From assembly GCA_032871835.1 (NCBI GenBank), contig CM065297.1, positions 87,937,052-88,001,051 on the forward strand: DNA of 64,000 nucleotides. Direction: 5' to 3'. The position numbers were made by a program, and so were the translations under genes. Below the pieces are notes generated by a model. That model did not search any database and was not told the origin of the DNA. It worked only from the letters and a program-made list of their open reading frames with translations. The stretch is from Dipteronia dyeriana. Lineage: Eukaryota > Streptophyta > Magnoliopsida > Sapindales > Sapindaceae. This document shows positions 35,268 to 47,176 of this stretch, piece after piece. The number at the start of each line of letters is the position of its first letter. Positions within the stretch are counted from its first letter, which is position 1.

Positions 35268-36048
35268 GGGTCCGTCTTGTAAACGTTTTTCAGTTGCTGC
35301 TTTTTGAAAATAAAAATGAAAATGAAAACAGTGTTTTTGGTTTCAGTTTCGAATTCCGAAAACGCGTCTGATAGCATATACTGAAAGTTGTATTTTGAAA
35401 ATGAAAACGGAAAAAACGCGTCTCGTAGGTTAACCGAAAACTATCAAAAAATGATTACATAATTAACCAATATAATTTTTGTATTGTAATTTTTAAATTA
35501 AACAAAAGTAACATATAAAAAATGAATTCAAAAAAACATATCAAAAAATGAATTAATCAAAACTAAACTCTTAAATTATAAATTATATATTATATATAAT
35601 ATTATTAATTATTATAATATTAATATACTAATTATATAAATATTATTATATAATATATATAATATATTATATATTTATGTATGAATGCTTTTAGATCAAG
35701 TTGGAAATAAATTATTCTGCACTATATGTATATATAGGGGCACTTTGGTCATTTAAAAATCTTATCCCGTCTTATCCTAACCATATGAAACGTATAATAA
35801 TATAATTAATAGTTTAAAAAAATGATTTTTTTATATAAAAAAATAAAAAACAAAATGAAAAACAAAAACAAAAACGAAAAACAAGTATTTTGTGTTTTTC
35901 AAATCTTTCACTTTTAACACTGGTTTTGTTTTTCATTTTTTTTCGTTTTTTGAAAATAATATGAAAAACGGTTAACGAATACGTTTTCAAAATCGTTTTG
36001 GAAAAATAAAAACGAAAACGAACTGAAAAACAGTTACAGGATGGAGCC
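35268..36048. mobile_element. PIF/Harbinger-like MITE, 781 bp
   Basis: The left end is GGGTCCGTCTTGTAAACG followed by TTTTTCAGTT. The right end, read inward, is GGCTCCATCCTGTAACTG followed by TTTTTCAGTT. TAA flanks both sides (35265-35267 and 36049-36051). The subterminal sequence is dominated by GAAAACG/CGTTTTC words. No coding sequence. It ends about 500 bp upstream of the DUF506 start codon. Confidence 0.68.
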
Positions 36049-36051
36049 TAA

Positions 36052-36554
36052 ACATCTTCGTAGCCCGATCCGGTGCACGAAAAATTGAATCTTACAACTA
36101 GTAGCTTCTGGAACAAAGAAAGCAGCAGCTATATGTGTTTTAATTTAAGTATCATTTTCATTTTCTTTTTGAACAAGTAAAATAGATATAGGATATTCTG
36201 CACCAAAACCGTTTAATTTTTATTTCTATAGGATTCTATAAATAAAAAAGAAATATTTAATTTAGAATCCTTAAATTAAATTTTGGATTTTGGGAATGTT
36301 GGAATTATTAAGAATGTATTAATTCTATAGACATTGACATATAAATACATAGCTCGGTGTATGATCAGGTGATAACTGCTAGTACTTGTAATATGAGTAT
36401 GACCTCATATGTCATCATATCTATAATCCCACCGCCATACCAGCCTCACTAGTCTGCGTATACAAAAGAAAGAAAAATAAAAGACCTTTTAAAAATCCAA
36501 TACAAACCCTCTTAATTATTTCCTTCAAGATTTTCATTTAGATTTTAGAGAGAG
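36052..36554 (+). promoter_or_regulatory. Presumed promoter and 5' UTR of the DUF506 gene
   Basis: This is the 500 bp between a MITE and the DUF506 ATG. A TATA-like word (GCGTATACAAAAG) lies near 36456, about 100 bp before the ATG, with purine-rich AAAGAAAGAAAAATAAAAG following. The start site is inferred only. Confidence 0.3.
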
Positions 36555-39500
36555 ATGAGCTACAGCTTAGAAGAAGAAGAAGAAGAAGAAGAAGAAGAAG
36601 AGAGACTGGTTCAAATGGTACATGACTTTATAGAATCAGATCAATCATCATCATCAAAGTGCCCTTCACTTCACCACCACCATCATCAATCAACTTCTTT
36701 AGCTTTACAGGTATCTTCTTCTTCTTCTTTGTTTTTGTTTATGGATAAAATTCTTGCACTAGTTTTGGTTTATATAATTAATTTGGGTGGATATTAATGT
36801 TGGGTTGGATTTATTAATAATATTTTTAGGAGATTTTGAGGAGTGGAAGCACAGAAGCTGATGAGAGAGAGGTTGTTGAGAGTGTGATGAAGCATATGAT
36901 GATGATAAGAAGAAGCAACAAAAGGGAGGCTGAGAAATCATCAAGTGATCTCAAGAAGTGTTTGGTTTTGAGGCTCCAGATGGATGGCTTTAATGCTTCT
37001 CTATGTCAAACCTCGTGGGTCGGGTCCTTTGGATGCCTTGCTGGTTAGTCAAATCTAGCTAGCTTCTCAGATTTTTCAGTTTCTATCTGTGGGATTGAAA
37101 TGATTATGGATGTATATGTTGCTAAAAATCGGATTTTTAAAATTTATAAATGTCTTTCTCTTTAAATAAGAATATATATATATTATGTTGGAAATTTTTA
37201 TGACTCATTTTGAGAGCACAAATTGAGTATGATAAATTCCATAGAAATGGAATATTAAAGTAGATTCGAATTCTCCTTCGTGAGAACTTCGAAAGGGTAT
37301 ACTCAAATTCACTGTAGCGATTAAAATGAATCCCACATTGCTTAGGGAAATCACTTATATGTAGTTTACAAGTGAATGCGTGATATGAGCTATCAACATG
37401 TGTGGTATAGAGGCTCTCTCTCGCGCGCAGGTGGGGGTGCAAATCATGGACCCTGAACCTTCGAATGCATGACTCGTGTGTGGGCGCGACTTGCGGACAC
37501 GAATGCCGCTCCGATTGGACCGTGAGAGTCCAGTTGAAATTTTACCACTACCCTAAGTCAACGTTTTTTTATTGTGATGAATAAGGAAATCTTTAATTGT
37601 TTGGATTCTGATTTCTTACTTGATCACTAAGAATACATAATCGGGTTTTAATTAGAAATAAATCTATTTGGAGAATATTATCTAATTAAATTATTTCCTT
37701 ATTAAATCAAAAACGAATTTTTCGAAATAATCCCGAATTAATCCCAAAACCCTAGTGTTTCGGTTTGGTATTTAATACCTCTAATATTCTGTTCAACACA
37801 TAGAAAAAAGATATACAGTTTTCTTTTCGGCAATTTATTTTCTTCTCTAATTTTCTTGGTAAGTTCAAACTCGGTTTGAGTTCGCTGGTAATGGATAGTG
37901 CTTAGGCCTATCACTGTTGAACCGTTGTATCTTGGGAGACAATTGCCTAATACACATACGATGTTGTCCAGTGAAATTGTTTTAAGGACACCGTGTGAAA
38001 CACGGGTCTCGGTTCAAACTCTATTTTTCTAACGTGATTTTATTATGTTGTTACTTTCTGTTTTCCTTGATACCAGCCAATTTTGATTGCAAATTACGAT
38101 TTACAATCTTAAGACAACTTCGCCGTTAAAATTAATTTTCAAACAACGTTTGCTTCTTCAAACTTTTTGGTATCAGAGTTCTGATTCAGATCGTAACGGA
38201 CTTGAAAAAATCACTGATTCAGTTTTCAGCTGTGGTAATCGGATTCCTTTGGAACACTGATTCAATTTGAAAATCGGGTTCTTTGAAACACTGATTTCAA
38301 TTTTGAAAAAAAACACATTAATCTGTGGAAATTGTTTCTATTATTAGACACTGATTTCTAAATCGCTTGCGATTTCAATTGGGTAATCGGGTCTGCAATA
38401 TCAGACACTGATTGTGATTTCCATCGTGAAATCTGATTTGATATCAACTGATATCCGTGCTATTATTTATGTGATACTAAAACGATTTTGTTTTTTGTTT
38501 AAGATATTATGGCAAACAAATCTAATGTGAACTCCAGTGTTCTACTAGAGACTCCGAAAGTTAATCAAAGTATGAGATTAGATACTTCGGCTGTGATTGA
38601 ATCAGACAAAGTGGTTTTAACCAAGTAGGGAACTTATGTGGGTAGGGGATATGTAACTAAAGAGCTTTTTAAGCTTAATGTATCTGTTGTCAAAAGAACA
38701 ATCAATAAAGATAATTCTTCAGTTTATTTGTTTGAGTCTTCCAATTTATGACATGGTAGACTAGGACACATTAATTATGATACTTTGCATAGATTAATTA
38801 ACTTCAATCATATTCCCGCATTCAATATTGATCCTAAACATAAGTGTGAAGTTTGCGTTGAAGCAAAACTAACAAGGTCATCATTTCAAACTATTGAAAG
38901 GAAATCTGAACCTCTTGATTTAATTCACACAGATATATGTGATTTAAAATTTGTTCAAACAAGAGGTGACAACAAATATTTTATCACATTTATAGATGAT
39001 AGCACCAAATACTGCTATGTATATTTGTTGAAAAACAAGGATGAAGCTATAGAGAAGTTTAGTCTCTATAAAACTGAAATTGAGAATCAGCTCAACAAAA
39101 AAATCAAGGTACTGAGAAGTGACCGAGGTGGTGAATATGTAGCATCGTTTGGTGAATTCTGTGCACAACACGGAATCATACATCAAACCACTACACCATA
39201 TTACCCTAAGCAAAACGGTATTGCAGAACGTAAAAATCGTACCTTGAAAGAGACGATGAATGCAATGCTGATAAGTTCTGGAGTGCCTTAGAAAATGTGG
39301 GGTGACGTTATATTGTCTAGCAACTACCTTTTAAACAAGGTACCCCGAAAGAAAGAAGACAATACCCCATATGAACTATGGAAATAAAGAAATTCTTCCT
39401 ATAAATTCTTACGAATGTAGGGGTGTCTTGCCAAAGTGGCTGTACCTATACCTAAGAAGGTGAAAATAGGTCCGAAAACTGTTGACTGCATTTTCATTGG

Positions 39501-42500
39501 ATATGCACAAAACAGTAGTGCTCATCGATTCTTGGTCTATAAATCTGACATATCAGATATACATAAAAACACGATAATGGAATCTAGAAATGCAATGTTC
39601 TTTGAACATGTATTTCCATGTAAATTCAATGATGAAGCAAGTTCGTCAAAACGAACACATGCTGATAGTTGTGAGGACCAAGAACAAGGAAATGAAGTAG
39701 AGGATGAACCTAGACGTAGCAAAAGAGCAAGGACGGAAACGTCTTTTGGTCCAGATTTTATGACCTATTTGCGAGAAGGTGAACCTCGAACTTTCAAAGA
39801 AGCGGTAAGCTCTTCAGAAGGACTTTGTGGAAAGAGGCAATTCAGAGCGAAATTGATTCCATCCTGCAAAATCATTCTTGGGAATTAGTGGATCTTCCTC
39901 CGGGATGTAAGCCGCTAGGATCTAAATGGATTTTCAAAAGAAAGATGAAAGCAGATGGATCAATTGATAACTATAAGGCTAGACTTGTAATTAAAGGTTA
40001 TAATCAACGAGAAGACCTAGACTACTTTGATACATATTCTCATGTGACGAGAATAACCTCCATTAGAATGATACTTGCAATTGCAGCTTTGCAAAATCTT
40101 GAAGTACATCAAATGGATGTGAAAACGGTTTTCTTAAATGGAAATTTAGATGAAGAAATTTACATGGAACAACCTGACGGTTTTTCTGCTCCAGGACAAG
40201 GAAAGAAAGTCTGTAAATTGGTGAAGTCTTTATATGGTTTAAAGCAAGCACCAAAACATTGGCATGAGAAATTTGACAATGCTATGATGTCAAATGAATT
40301 TAAGATCAACGAATGTGACAAATGTGTTTATGTCAAGGATACCGAAAATGGCTATGTCATTGTGTGCATTTACGTTGATGACATGCTCATTGTTGGTAGT
40401 GATGATAAAATGGTCAAATCTACCAAGGATATGTTGAAATCAAGATTTGATATGAAAGATATGAGACCGACTGATGTAATGTTGGGAATGAAAATCTCAA
40501 GGACATTTAACAGACTCATACTAAGCCAATCACACTATATTGACATGATTCTTGAGAAATTCAACAAAAATGATTCTGGAATTTCTAGAACACCGGTAAA
40601 TACAAATCTACATCTATCCAAGAATAAGGGGTGAGAGCATCTCTCAACTAGAATATTCTCGAGTGATAGGAAGTCTGATGTACTTAACAAGTTGTACAAG
40701 ACCAGACATAGCGAATGCAGTCAGCAAATTAAGCAGATACACGAGTAATCCAGGAACCAATCACTGGAAAGGAATAGTAAGAGTACTGAAGTACTTACGA
40801 TTCACTCGTAATCATAGACTGTTTTATACCAGATATCCAGCTGTTCTAGAAGGATACACTGATGCTAACTGGATATCTGATATGAAGGATTCAAAATCCA
40901 CTAGTGGGTATGTGTTCACACTAGGTGGTGCGGTGATATCTTGAAAATCCTCCAAACAAACATGTATAGCCAAATACACCATGGAATCTGAGTTTATAGC
41001 ATTAGATAAATGTGGAGAGGATGTTGAATGGCTACGCCAATTCTTAGAAGATATTCCAAGATGGCCAAAGCCTGTGCCGGTGATTTGCATTCACTGTGAT
41101 AGTCGATCAGCAATAGGAAGAGCACAGAGCAACATGTATAATGGGAAGTCTAGACATATACTTCGAAAACATAATATCATTAGACAACTTATCTCAACTG
41201 GGGTTATCACTATTGACTATGTAAGGTCAAAAGATAACATTGCGGATCCGCTAACTAAAGGGTTAAACAGAGAACTAGTTGAGACATCATCGAGAGGAAT
41301 AAGAGTAAATCCCATTAGATAAAAGGTCGATATAATGGACACCCAACCTAGTTGACTAGAGATCCCAAGATCTAGGTTCAATGGAACAACCAAGTTGTAA
41401 GACTCAGTTGGATCACTGTGGGGGTTACCCTCAAGTCCATTCCTATGATGAAACAGTGATGCCCGTAGGGAAAAGGTTAAACTATGGTTTTTAATGATTC
41501 TTATGCGTCGAAATTCCTAGCTATGGAAATCCGAGCAGAGTAAAGCGGGTTACTCTTAATTAAGAAATCATCTATGTGAGAGAGAAGTTAGGCCACTTCT
41601 AAAAGAGAATAGTGAAAGGCTATATTCTCCAAAGACTCTCACAGAACCAAGCGCATGATCATGGCCAAAACGAACATAAAAAATGAGAACCAAATCGGGT
41701 CTGGAAGATACCTGTTTAAGGTGTGTGATCGTTTACACAAAACGACGGAATAATTCAAGGATATCACATCTACTGATCAGCCAGTAAAGTAAGCATACCT
41801 TTATAAGGGAAGGTTCAAAGGGTAACTCCTACCTATCATATGCAGGTTTCGACCGTTTGAACTTACCAAACATCTTTTTTGTGTCTCCTTGGTCAATTTC
41901 ATTCATGTGGGAGATTGTTGATTTTTTTTTGATAAACTCTCATTTTGAGAGCACAAATTGAGTATGATAAATTCCATACAAATGGAAGATTAAAGTGGAT
42001 TCGAATTCTCCTCCGTGAGAACTTCGAAATGATATACTCAAATTCACAAAATGGTTAATGGGTGAATGGGAAATTGAGTCTCAAAGTGGACCCATTGTGT
42101 AGGGATTAAAATGAATTCCACATTGCTTAGGGAAATCACTTATATGTAGTTTATAAGTAAATGTGTGATATGAGATATCAACATGTGTGACATAGAGGCT
42201 CTCTCTCGCGCGCGTAGGGGGGAGGGGGGGTGCAAATCATGGACCCCGAACCTTCGACTGCACGACTCGTGTGTGGGCGCGATCTGCGGACACGAATGGC
42301 CGCTCCGATTGGACCGTGAGAGTCCAGTTGACATTTTGCCACTTTCCTAAGTCAACTTTTTTTATTGTGCTGAATAAGGAAATCTTTAATTGTTTGGATT
42401 CTGATTTCTTACTTGATCACTAAGAATACAGAATCGGGTTTAAATTAGAAATCAATCTATTTGGAGAATATTATCTAATTAAATTATTTCCTTATTAAAT

Positions 42501-43455
42501 CAAAAACGAATTTTCCAAAATAATCCCGAATTAATCCCAAAACCCTATGTTTCGGTTTAGGTATTTAATACCTCTAATATTCTGTTCAACACATAGAAAA
42601 AAGATATACAGTTTTATTTTCAGCAGCCGAATTCTTTTCTTCTCTGATTTTCTTGGTAAGTTCAAACTCGGTTTGAGTTCGCTGGTAGTGGATAGTGTTT
42701 AGGCCTACCACTGTTGAACCGTTGTATCCTGGGAGACAATCGCCTAATACACATACGGTGTTGTCCGGCGAAATTGTCTTAAGGACACCATATGAAACAC
42801 GGACCTCGGTTCAAACTCTGTTTTTCTAACGTGATTTTGTTGGGCTGTTATTTTCTGTTTTCTTTGATACCAGCTAGGTTTGATTGCAAATTACGATTTA
42901 CAATGTATATATTATTAAATTTTTTAATCTTTAATGTGTTTATTCATATCAGAACTATCTAATATTCCATGAGGTTAAATTGATTATGGGTTTTTTTTTC
43001 TTACATTATAATTTGACTATTTACTATGAATTTTGACAGGTGATTATGAATACATAGATATAATGATAAAAAAGAAAAGTAATGATGATGAAGAAGAGGC
43101 AAACAGGGTGATAGTGGACATAGATTTCAGGTCACAATTTGAACTAGCAAGGCCAACGGAAAGCTACAAAGAGTTAACAGAAACACTTCCCTCAATCTTT
43201 ATAGGAAGTGAAGAAAAGCTGAACAAAATAATCTCTCTCCTATGCTCATCAGCCAAACAATCCCTTAAGGAGAGGGGCCTTCACATACCTCCATGGAGGA
43301 CCTCCACTTACATGCACTCAAAATGGCTCTCTGCATCTCAACAAAAACTATCTCCAAATGATGATAATACTAATAATAACAACATTAATGCTACTAATGA
43401 AAAATTAGGTCGTATAAGCAAGTGGGCACCTCCAAATCCATTGGTGAAAGACTAA
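36555..43455 (+). CDS. DUF506 (PDDEXK-like) family protein
   Basis: Three exons (36555-36710, 36830-37043, 43040-43455) give 261 residues and join in frame (phase 0, then phase 1) at GT-AG sites. The start has a run of eleven Glu, then [11 protein letters not shown] and a His tract. The family core follows: [76 protein letters not shown] and [20 protein letters not shown]. It ends with an Asn-rich tail. These are the hallmark blocks of plant DUF506, a PDDEXK-like family. Members in Arabidopsis have been linked to root-hair growth control (RXR proteins) and calmodulin/Rab-related processes, but the biochemical role is unsettled. Coding sequence is intact. Intron 2 (37044-43039) is about 6 kb because it holds a Copia element; without it, the intron would be only a few hundred bases. 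Confidence 0.92.
37186..38160 (+). repeat. 5' LTR of the intronic Copia element
   Basis: It starts TGTTGGAAATTTTTATGACT. Identity with the 3' LTR runs to about 38107 (ATTACGATTTACAAT). The first primer-like site, TGGTATCAGAG, is at 38168, so the LTR probably continues to CA at 38160. Relative to the 3' LTR it lacks about 50 bp after position 37314. Confidence 0.7.
38168..38178 (+). other. Copia primer-binding site (initiator tRNA-Met)
   Basis: TGGTATCAGAG matches the standard Copia PBS complementary to the 3' end of initiator tRNA-Met. It follows the probable LTR end by 7 bases. Confidence 0.85.
38509..41322 (+). pseudogene. Decayed Copia polyprotein (gag start, integrase, RT, RNase H)
   Basis: An ATG at 38509 ([16 protein letters not shown]) leads into a stop at 38626. 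The sequence then jumps to the pre-integrase motif, [15 protein letters not shown], preceded by TGA (38749) where Trp is usual. Integrase core follows: [41 protein letters not shown] and [13 protein letters not shown]. Stops occur at about 39288 and 39386, and a frame change near 39830. RT has [56 protein letters not shown] and the intact [11 protein letters not shown]. RNase H has [26 protein letters not shown], a TGA at about 40942, [18 protein letters not shown] and [15 protein letters not shown]. Capsid, zinc knuckle and protease are absent. Confidence 0.93.
41906..41914 (+). other. Polypurine tract
   Basis: GTGGGAGA directly precedes TTGTTGA at the 3' LTR start; this is the usual Copia second-strand priming site. 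Confidence 0.7.
41916..42904 (+). repeat. 3' LTR of the intronic Copia element (3' end missing)
   Basis: It starts TGTTGATTTTTTTTTGAT after the polypurine tract and aligns with the 5' LTR. It includes about 50 bp (42049-42098) absent from that copy and ends at ATTACGATTTACAAT. Both LTRs carry the GC-rich CTCGCGCGC block and TATTTAATACCTC. The junction is followed by host intron sequence. Confidence 0.85.
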
Positions 43456-45862
43456 AAATAGCAATTTGTGTGGTGGGTGGGTCTGCTTTGCCCTTGTCTA
43501 GTCAGTTCCTCCAACATGGGCATATATAAATTGCTGCTCAACCTTTTATATTTGCAGATCAGCTGTGCTGGGGTTCTAATTTTGGCAGAGACCGAGAGAG
43601 ATTGTCCAATTTCGTTCACTTAATTATTTTAGTGTATGCTTGTCAAGGGATCTGACTATAAGATTTTTTTTTTTTTTTTACTAAGCCATTTGCACCAACA
43701 TTTTCATTCTATGAAGATCATGATTTCTGTCACTCTACTTTCCTTTTGTTATGGCATGATGAAAACTGAAAAGTCAGGAATATTTGTGCATCATTATTGT
43801 TTTTAGAATTGTGTTAATATTTATATTTTGTCACACATAATAAAGATTAAAATTAATGAATAAAAAACTTACATTTATTTTTTAGAAAGCATGGATATTG
43901 ATCTAAACAAGATAACGAATGAATGTGTTAAAAACTGTTTTTTTTTTTAAAGAATGTGCCGAAAACATACTAACTTAACATTATATTTATGTTTATTGGA
44001 AACTGTGTTATTAAATTTTGAAAAATAATTTCAAAATGAATCGATGGAGAATGAATTTTAGAGATTTATAGATTTATTAGATAAGTTTTTATTGAGTACT
44101 CTTTTTATGATTTTTTTAGGATCTTAGGTGGTTATTATTATTATTATTATTTTTGTCTTTAAGTATTAAAAGTCACTTTAATGAAGTACTTAATATTTAA
44201 GACACTTTTATTTGTTTATTTTACTATTCTACTCTCATCTTAAAGAGATTTAACTTCAAGTATACTCTAATTTTATTTTTTTTTATGTATTTTCATTTTT
44301 AACAAGTATTTATCTGATATATAAAAAACAATTATTCATCATCATTTACAATTATTTATAAATTTAAATATTAAATTAAATTAAATTATTTTATTTTATT
44401 TTTAAAAAATTAACAAGGATAGAGCCTCCTTCCTTGCTTGTAACCGGAGGAGGCCATGGCATGGAGGCTAGCGACATCTATGTCAAGTTTCGAGGAGGTC
44501 ACGGCCGCCTTCCTTCAATCGAGAGGCGACCTCCTCGGCTCCTCTTGTCAGTCGCATAGAGAGAGTCTCGGTCGGTCTCCTTGGATCAAAGCCCAAGAGG
44601 CACCACCGTCTCCTCCTATGGTAGTTTAGAGTGGGGTTTCATAAAATTATGGTTTTTTTTATCAATAGGGTATTTTAGTAATAATTAAATTATAAGAGGT
44701 TATTTGAGGAATAAAATATCAATATGTTAATTATATCTTAACAAATAAGTGAAAAGTATGTTTTTTTTTTATGAATTATTACATTTACAACTATTACAAT
44801 ATAACTGTCGGAACCTATAAAAATCAAATAATATATATATGTATGATGGTATACTTGTAAAATATACATTGTAGGACTCGAAACCCTGATCACCAGGAGT
44901 GGAAGAAAGGTGTACAACAATATCTGTTAAGAGGTAATGTGTACGAGAAAAGTAAGTTAATTTGACTTTTTTAATTTAAGAAATTTCAACTTAATTTAAT
45001 ATTTAAGTTAAGAAAAATAACAAACGATATCACTTAATTTAAATATACTTAATTCTATTAGATATATAAGTTAGAAAATAAAACAGCCACTTAATTCTTT
45101 CTTATTTAAGTGATTTAATTTCTAATTTGAATAAGTTTGGGTCTTTATAAATATACCTTTCTATTTAGTTTTTCTTAGCATATGATTTGATGAAATAATG
45201 TGCTATTGAATATTTGAATTCTACTCCATAATTTATTTATTTTATTGGTCTATATTTTTCTCTAGTTTTCTTTCCTTTCTTCTATATATATTGTTTCCCC
45301 ATTTTTTTCTATTGTTTTTTTACCTTCCCTAACTCTAATTCTCCATATATATATACATATGTTTTCCTTTTCTACACCATGGTTAGGACGAGTTTGGATT
45401 TTAGGTTTTACACATATAACAGGGGATTTAATATAAGGTTGGTTTAATTCACCAATTTGGTGTTTGACTAAATATGAATCATATATATGAATTTGTGTTT
45501 ACGATGTTATCAAATTTCATGAATGAAGGTCAACTGAAACTCACCTATACCATAGGGTTTCAACTTAACCTATAATGGTCGGTTTCAAATCTCTCTTCTT
45601 TCACTCTTTACTTCAATTATTTAATTTTATTTTAATGATCACAATAAATATTAATATTTGTAAAAACACCTCCAAATAAATTTATTTTTATTTTATAAAT
45701 TTTATATGAAAATAATTCAAACTAGTTTTTTTATAAATGATTGTAGATATTTTTTTATTCAAAATGATTTTTTTTTAATATTTTAAATATTTAATTTATT
45801 TTAATTTAGTTTTGTCCAATCCAATTTCTTACCCTACCAAACAATAATTTGATCCAATCTCA
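43456..45862. other. 3' flank of the DUF506 gene; no further gene seen
   Basis: The first 400 bases are likely 3' UTR. A GC-rich island at 44400-44640 (GGAGGAGGCCATGGCATGG, CGAGAGGCGACCTCCTCGG) stands out from the AT-rich background. It could be a fragment carried by an undefined element, but no protein could be read. 45388-45500 has the look of a TIR element end (TTAGGACGAGTTTGGATTTT) without a clear partner. Confidence 0.4.
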
Positions 45863-46305
45863 GAGCATCTCCAATGCAAATATGTATTTTTGAGTTTCTA
45901 AATGGTGTCACATCAGCATTTCAATTTATTATGGATCAACTTTTGAAAAAAAAAAATTAGATAAATGCATATTCACACCTATATTACAATTATATAAAGT
46001 CAAATATACATCCATTTTATGATCAATCATAATAAAGCAATTATTACATTCTCTCTCATATTTTATTTTACAATTAAATGAGTTTTAATATTATTAGTTG
46101 AATGAGTTAGAAATCCTAGTCAGCATTTCTAGGTGAGTTTCTATAATTAGAAACTCAACTCCATAATTTCTAACTTTTTGTTTGCCACATCATCTCCATA
46201 TTGAAGTTAGATAATTGTATTGGAAAGAGTTTTTCTAACTTTTTAATTATCTATCATATGTGGCAATCAGTTTTCTCCAAATGTATATTTGCATTGGAGA
46301 TGCTC
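45863..46305. mobile_element. MITE, 443 bp (GAGCATCTCCAATG type)
   Basis: Inverted ends: GAGCATCTCCAATGCAAATA on the left, and the same 20 bases read inward from the right. TCA flanks both sides (45860-45862 and 46306-46308). GAGCATCTCCAA ends are common in plant MITEs, usually placed with PIF/Harbinger. The duplication differs from TWA, so the superfamily is uncertain. Interior non-coding. Confidence 0.65.
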
Positions 46306-46352
46306 TCATATTCCAAATAAGTAGACCAATCTCACTATGCATGAAACAATGA

Positions 46353-46386
46353 TAGTATTATATCTAATTCAATTCTGTTCAATCCA

Positions 46387-46442
<56 letters not shown>

Positions 46443-46573
46443 GACGATTCAAACCTAAAATATTAATAGTATTATATCTAATTCAATTCCGTTTAATCCA
46501 TCACACATACACACACACACACTATTTATATATATATATATACGACGATTCAAACCTAAAACATTACAATAGT
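46353..46573. repeat. Tandem duplication of a ~113-bp unit with (AC)n(AT)n core
   Basis: ATAGTATTATATCTAATTC begins both units (46353 and 46466). Each then has AATCCATCACACA, an AC run, an AT run and a GACGATTCAAACCTAAAA tail. The first copy has an AC run of about 20 units; the second is shorter and interrupted. Confidence 0.92.
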
Positions 46574-46590
46574 GAATGAGCATCTATTAC

Positions 46591-47168
46591 TAGTGATGTA
46601 ATAATGGACCGGCCCAAGACAGGCCGGTCCGGCCTGTCCACGAATCGAACGGGCTGTGCTTGGCACGACCCGTGAAGGAAGTGGACCAGGGCGAGGCCCG
46701 GTCCGTGGCAGGCCGCGTGCCGTGTAGGGGGCACAAGGTCCGGCAGACCGGCCCGCCAGGCACGCCTAGCCGGCGTGCCAGGGCCCTGGACCGGCCAGCC
46801 GGTTCGGGACATCAGTGACGTCAGTCAACGGCTGGATTTTGAATTTCAGGCGTTGGAGCCTAAAAAAATTACAAAAACACCCCATCAAATCTTTCAAATT
46901 ACATTTTGACCCACATAATAATTTTTATATTTAAAAAAAAAAAAAATAGACCTGCCTGTTTGGCCCGCCTAGCCGGCACGACACGGCCCGTCGACAAGCC
47001 CTGCCATGGCTTTGCCCACGTGCCGTGCAGGGCCCATGTTTCCAAAACAGGTCGGCCCTGGCACGGCATGCCCAATTGGGCGTGGCATGCCAGGCCCAAC
47101 CTGTTTTGAAAAACAGGCCCTACAGGCCGTACCCAAACAGGTTGGGCCGGCCCAAACTTCCACCACTA
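46591..47168. mobile_element. hAT MITE, 578 bp, GC-rich
   Basis: The left end is TAGTGATGTAATAATGGACC followed by GGCCC. The right end, read inward, is TAGTGGTGGAAGTTTGGGCC followed by GGCCC. Flanks TCTATTAC (46583-46590) and TCTATTAT (47169-47176) match at 7 of 8, the hAT duplication size. Subterminal GGCCGG/CCGGCC and GGCACGACC words make it far GC-richer than its surroundings and give long but meaningless frames on both strands. Confidence 0.85.
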
Positions 47169-47176
47169 TCTATTAT

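Larger units (their letters stand above)
37186..42904 (+). mobile_element. Copia LTR retrotransposon in DUF506 intron 2
   Basis: The element has two LTRs, a tRNA-Met-type primer site, a decayed internal region (integrase, RT, RNase H) and a polypurine tract, on the same strand as the host gene. Most of gag and the whole protease are missing. The LTRs differ by many substitutions and a 50-bp indel, so the insertion is not recent. The 3' LTR stops about 58 bp before the equivalent of the 5' LTR end, and no target duplication is visible. It can be inferred that the 3' junction was lost by a later deletion. Confidence 0.94.
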
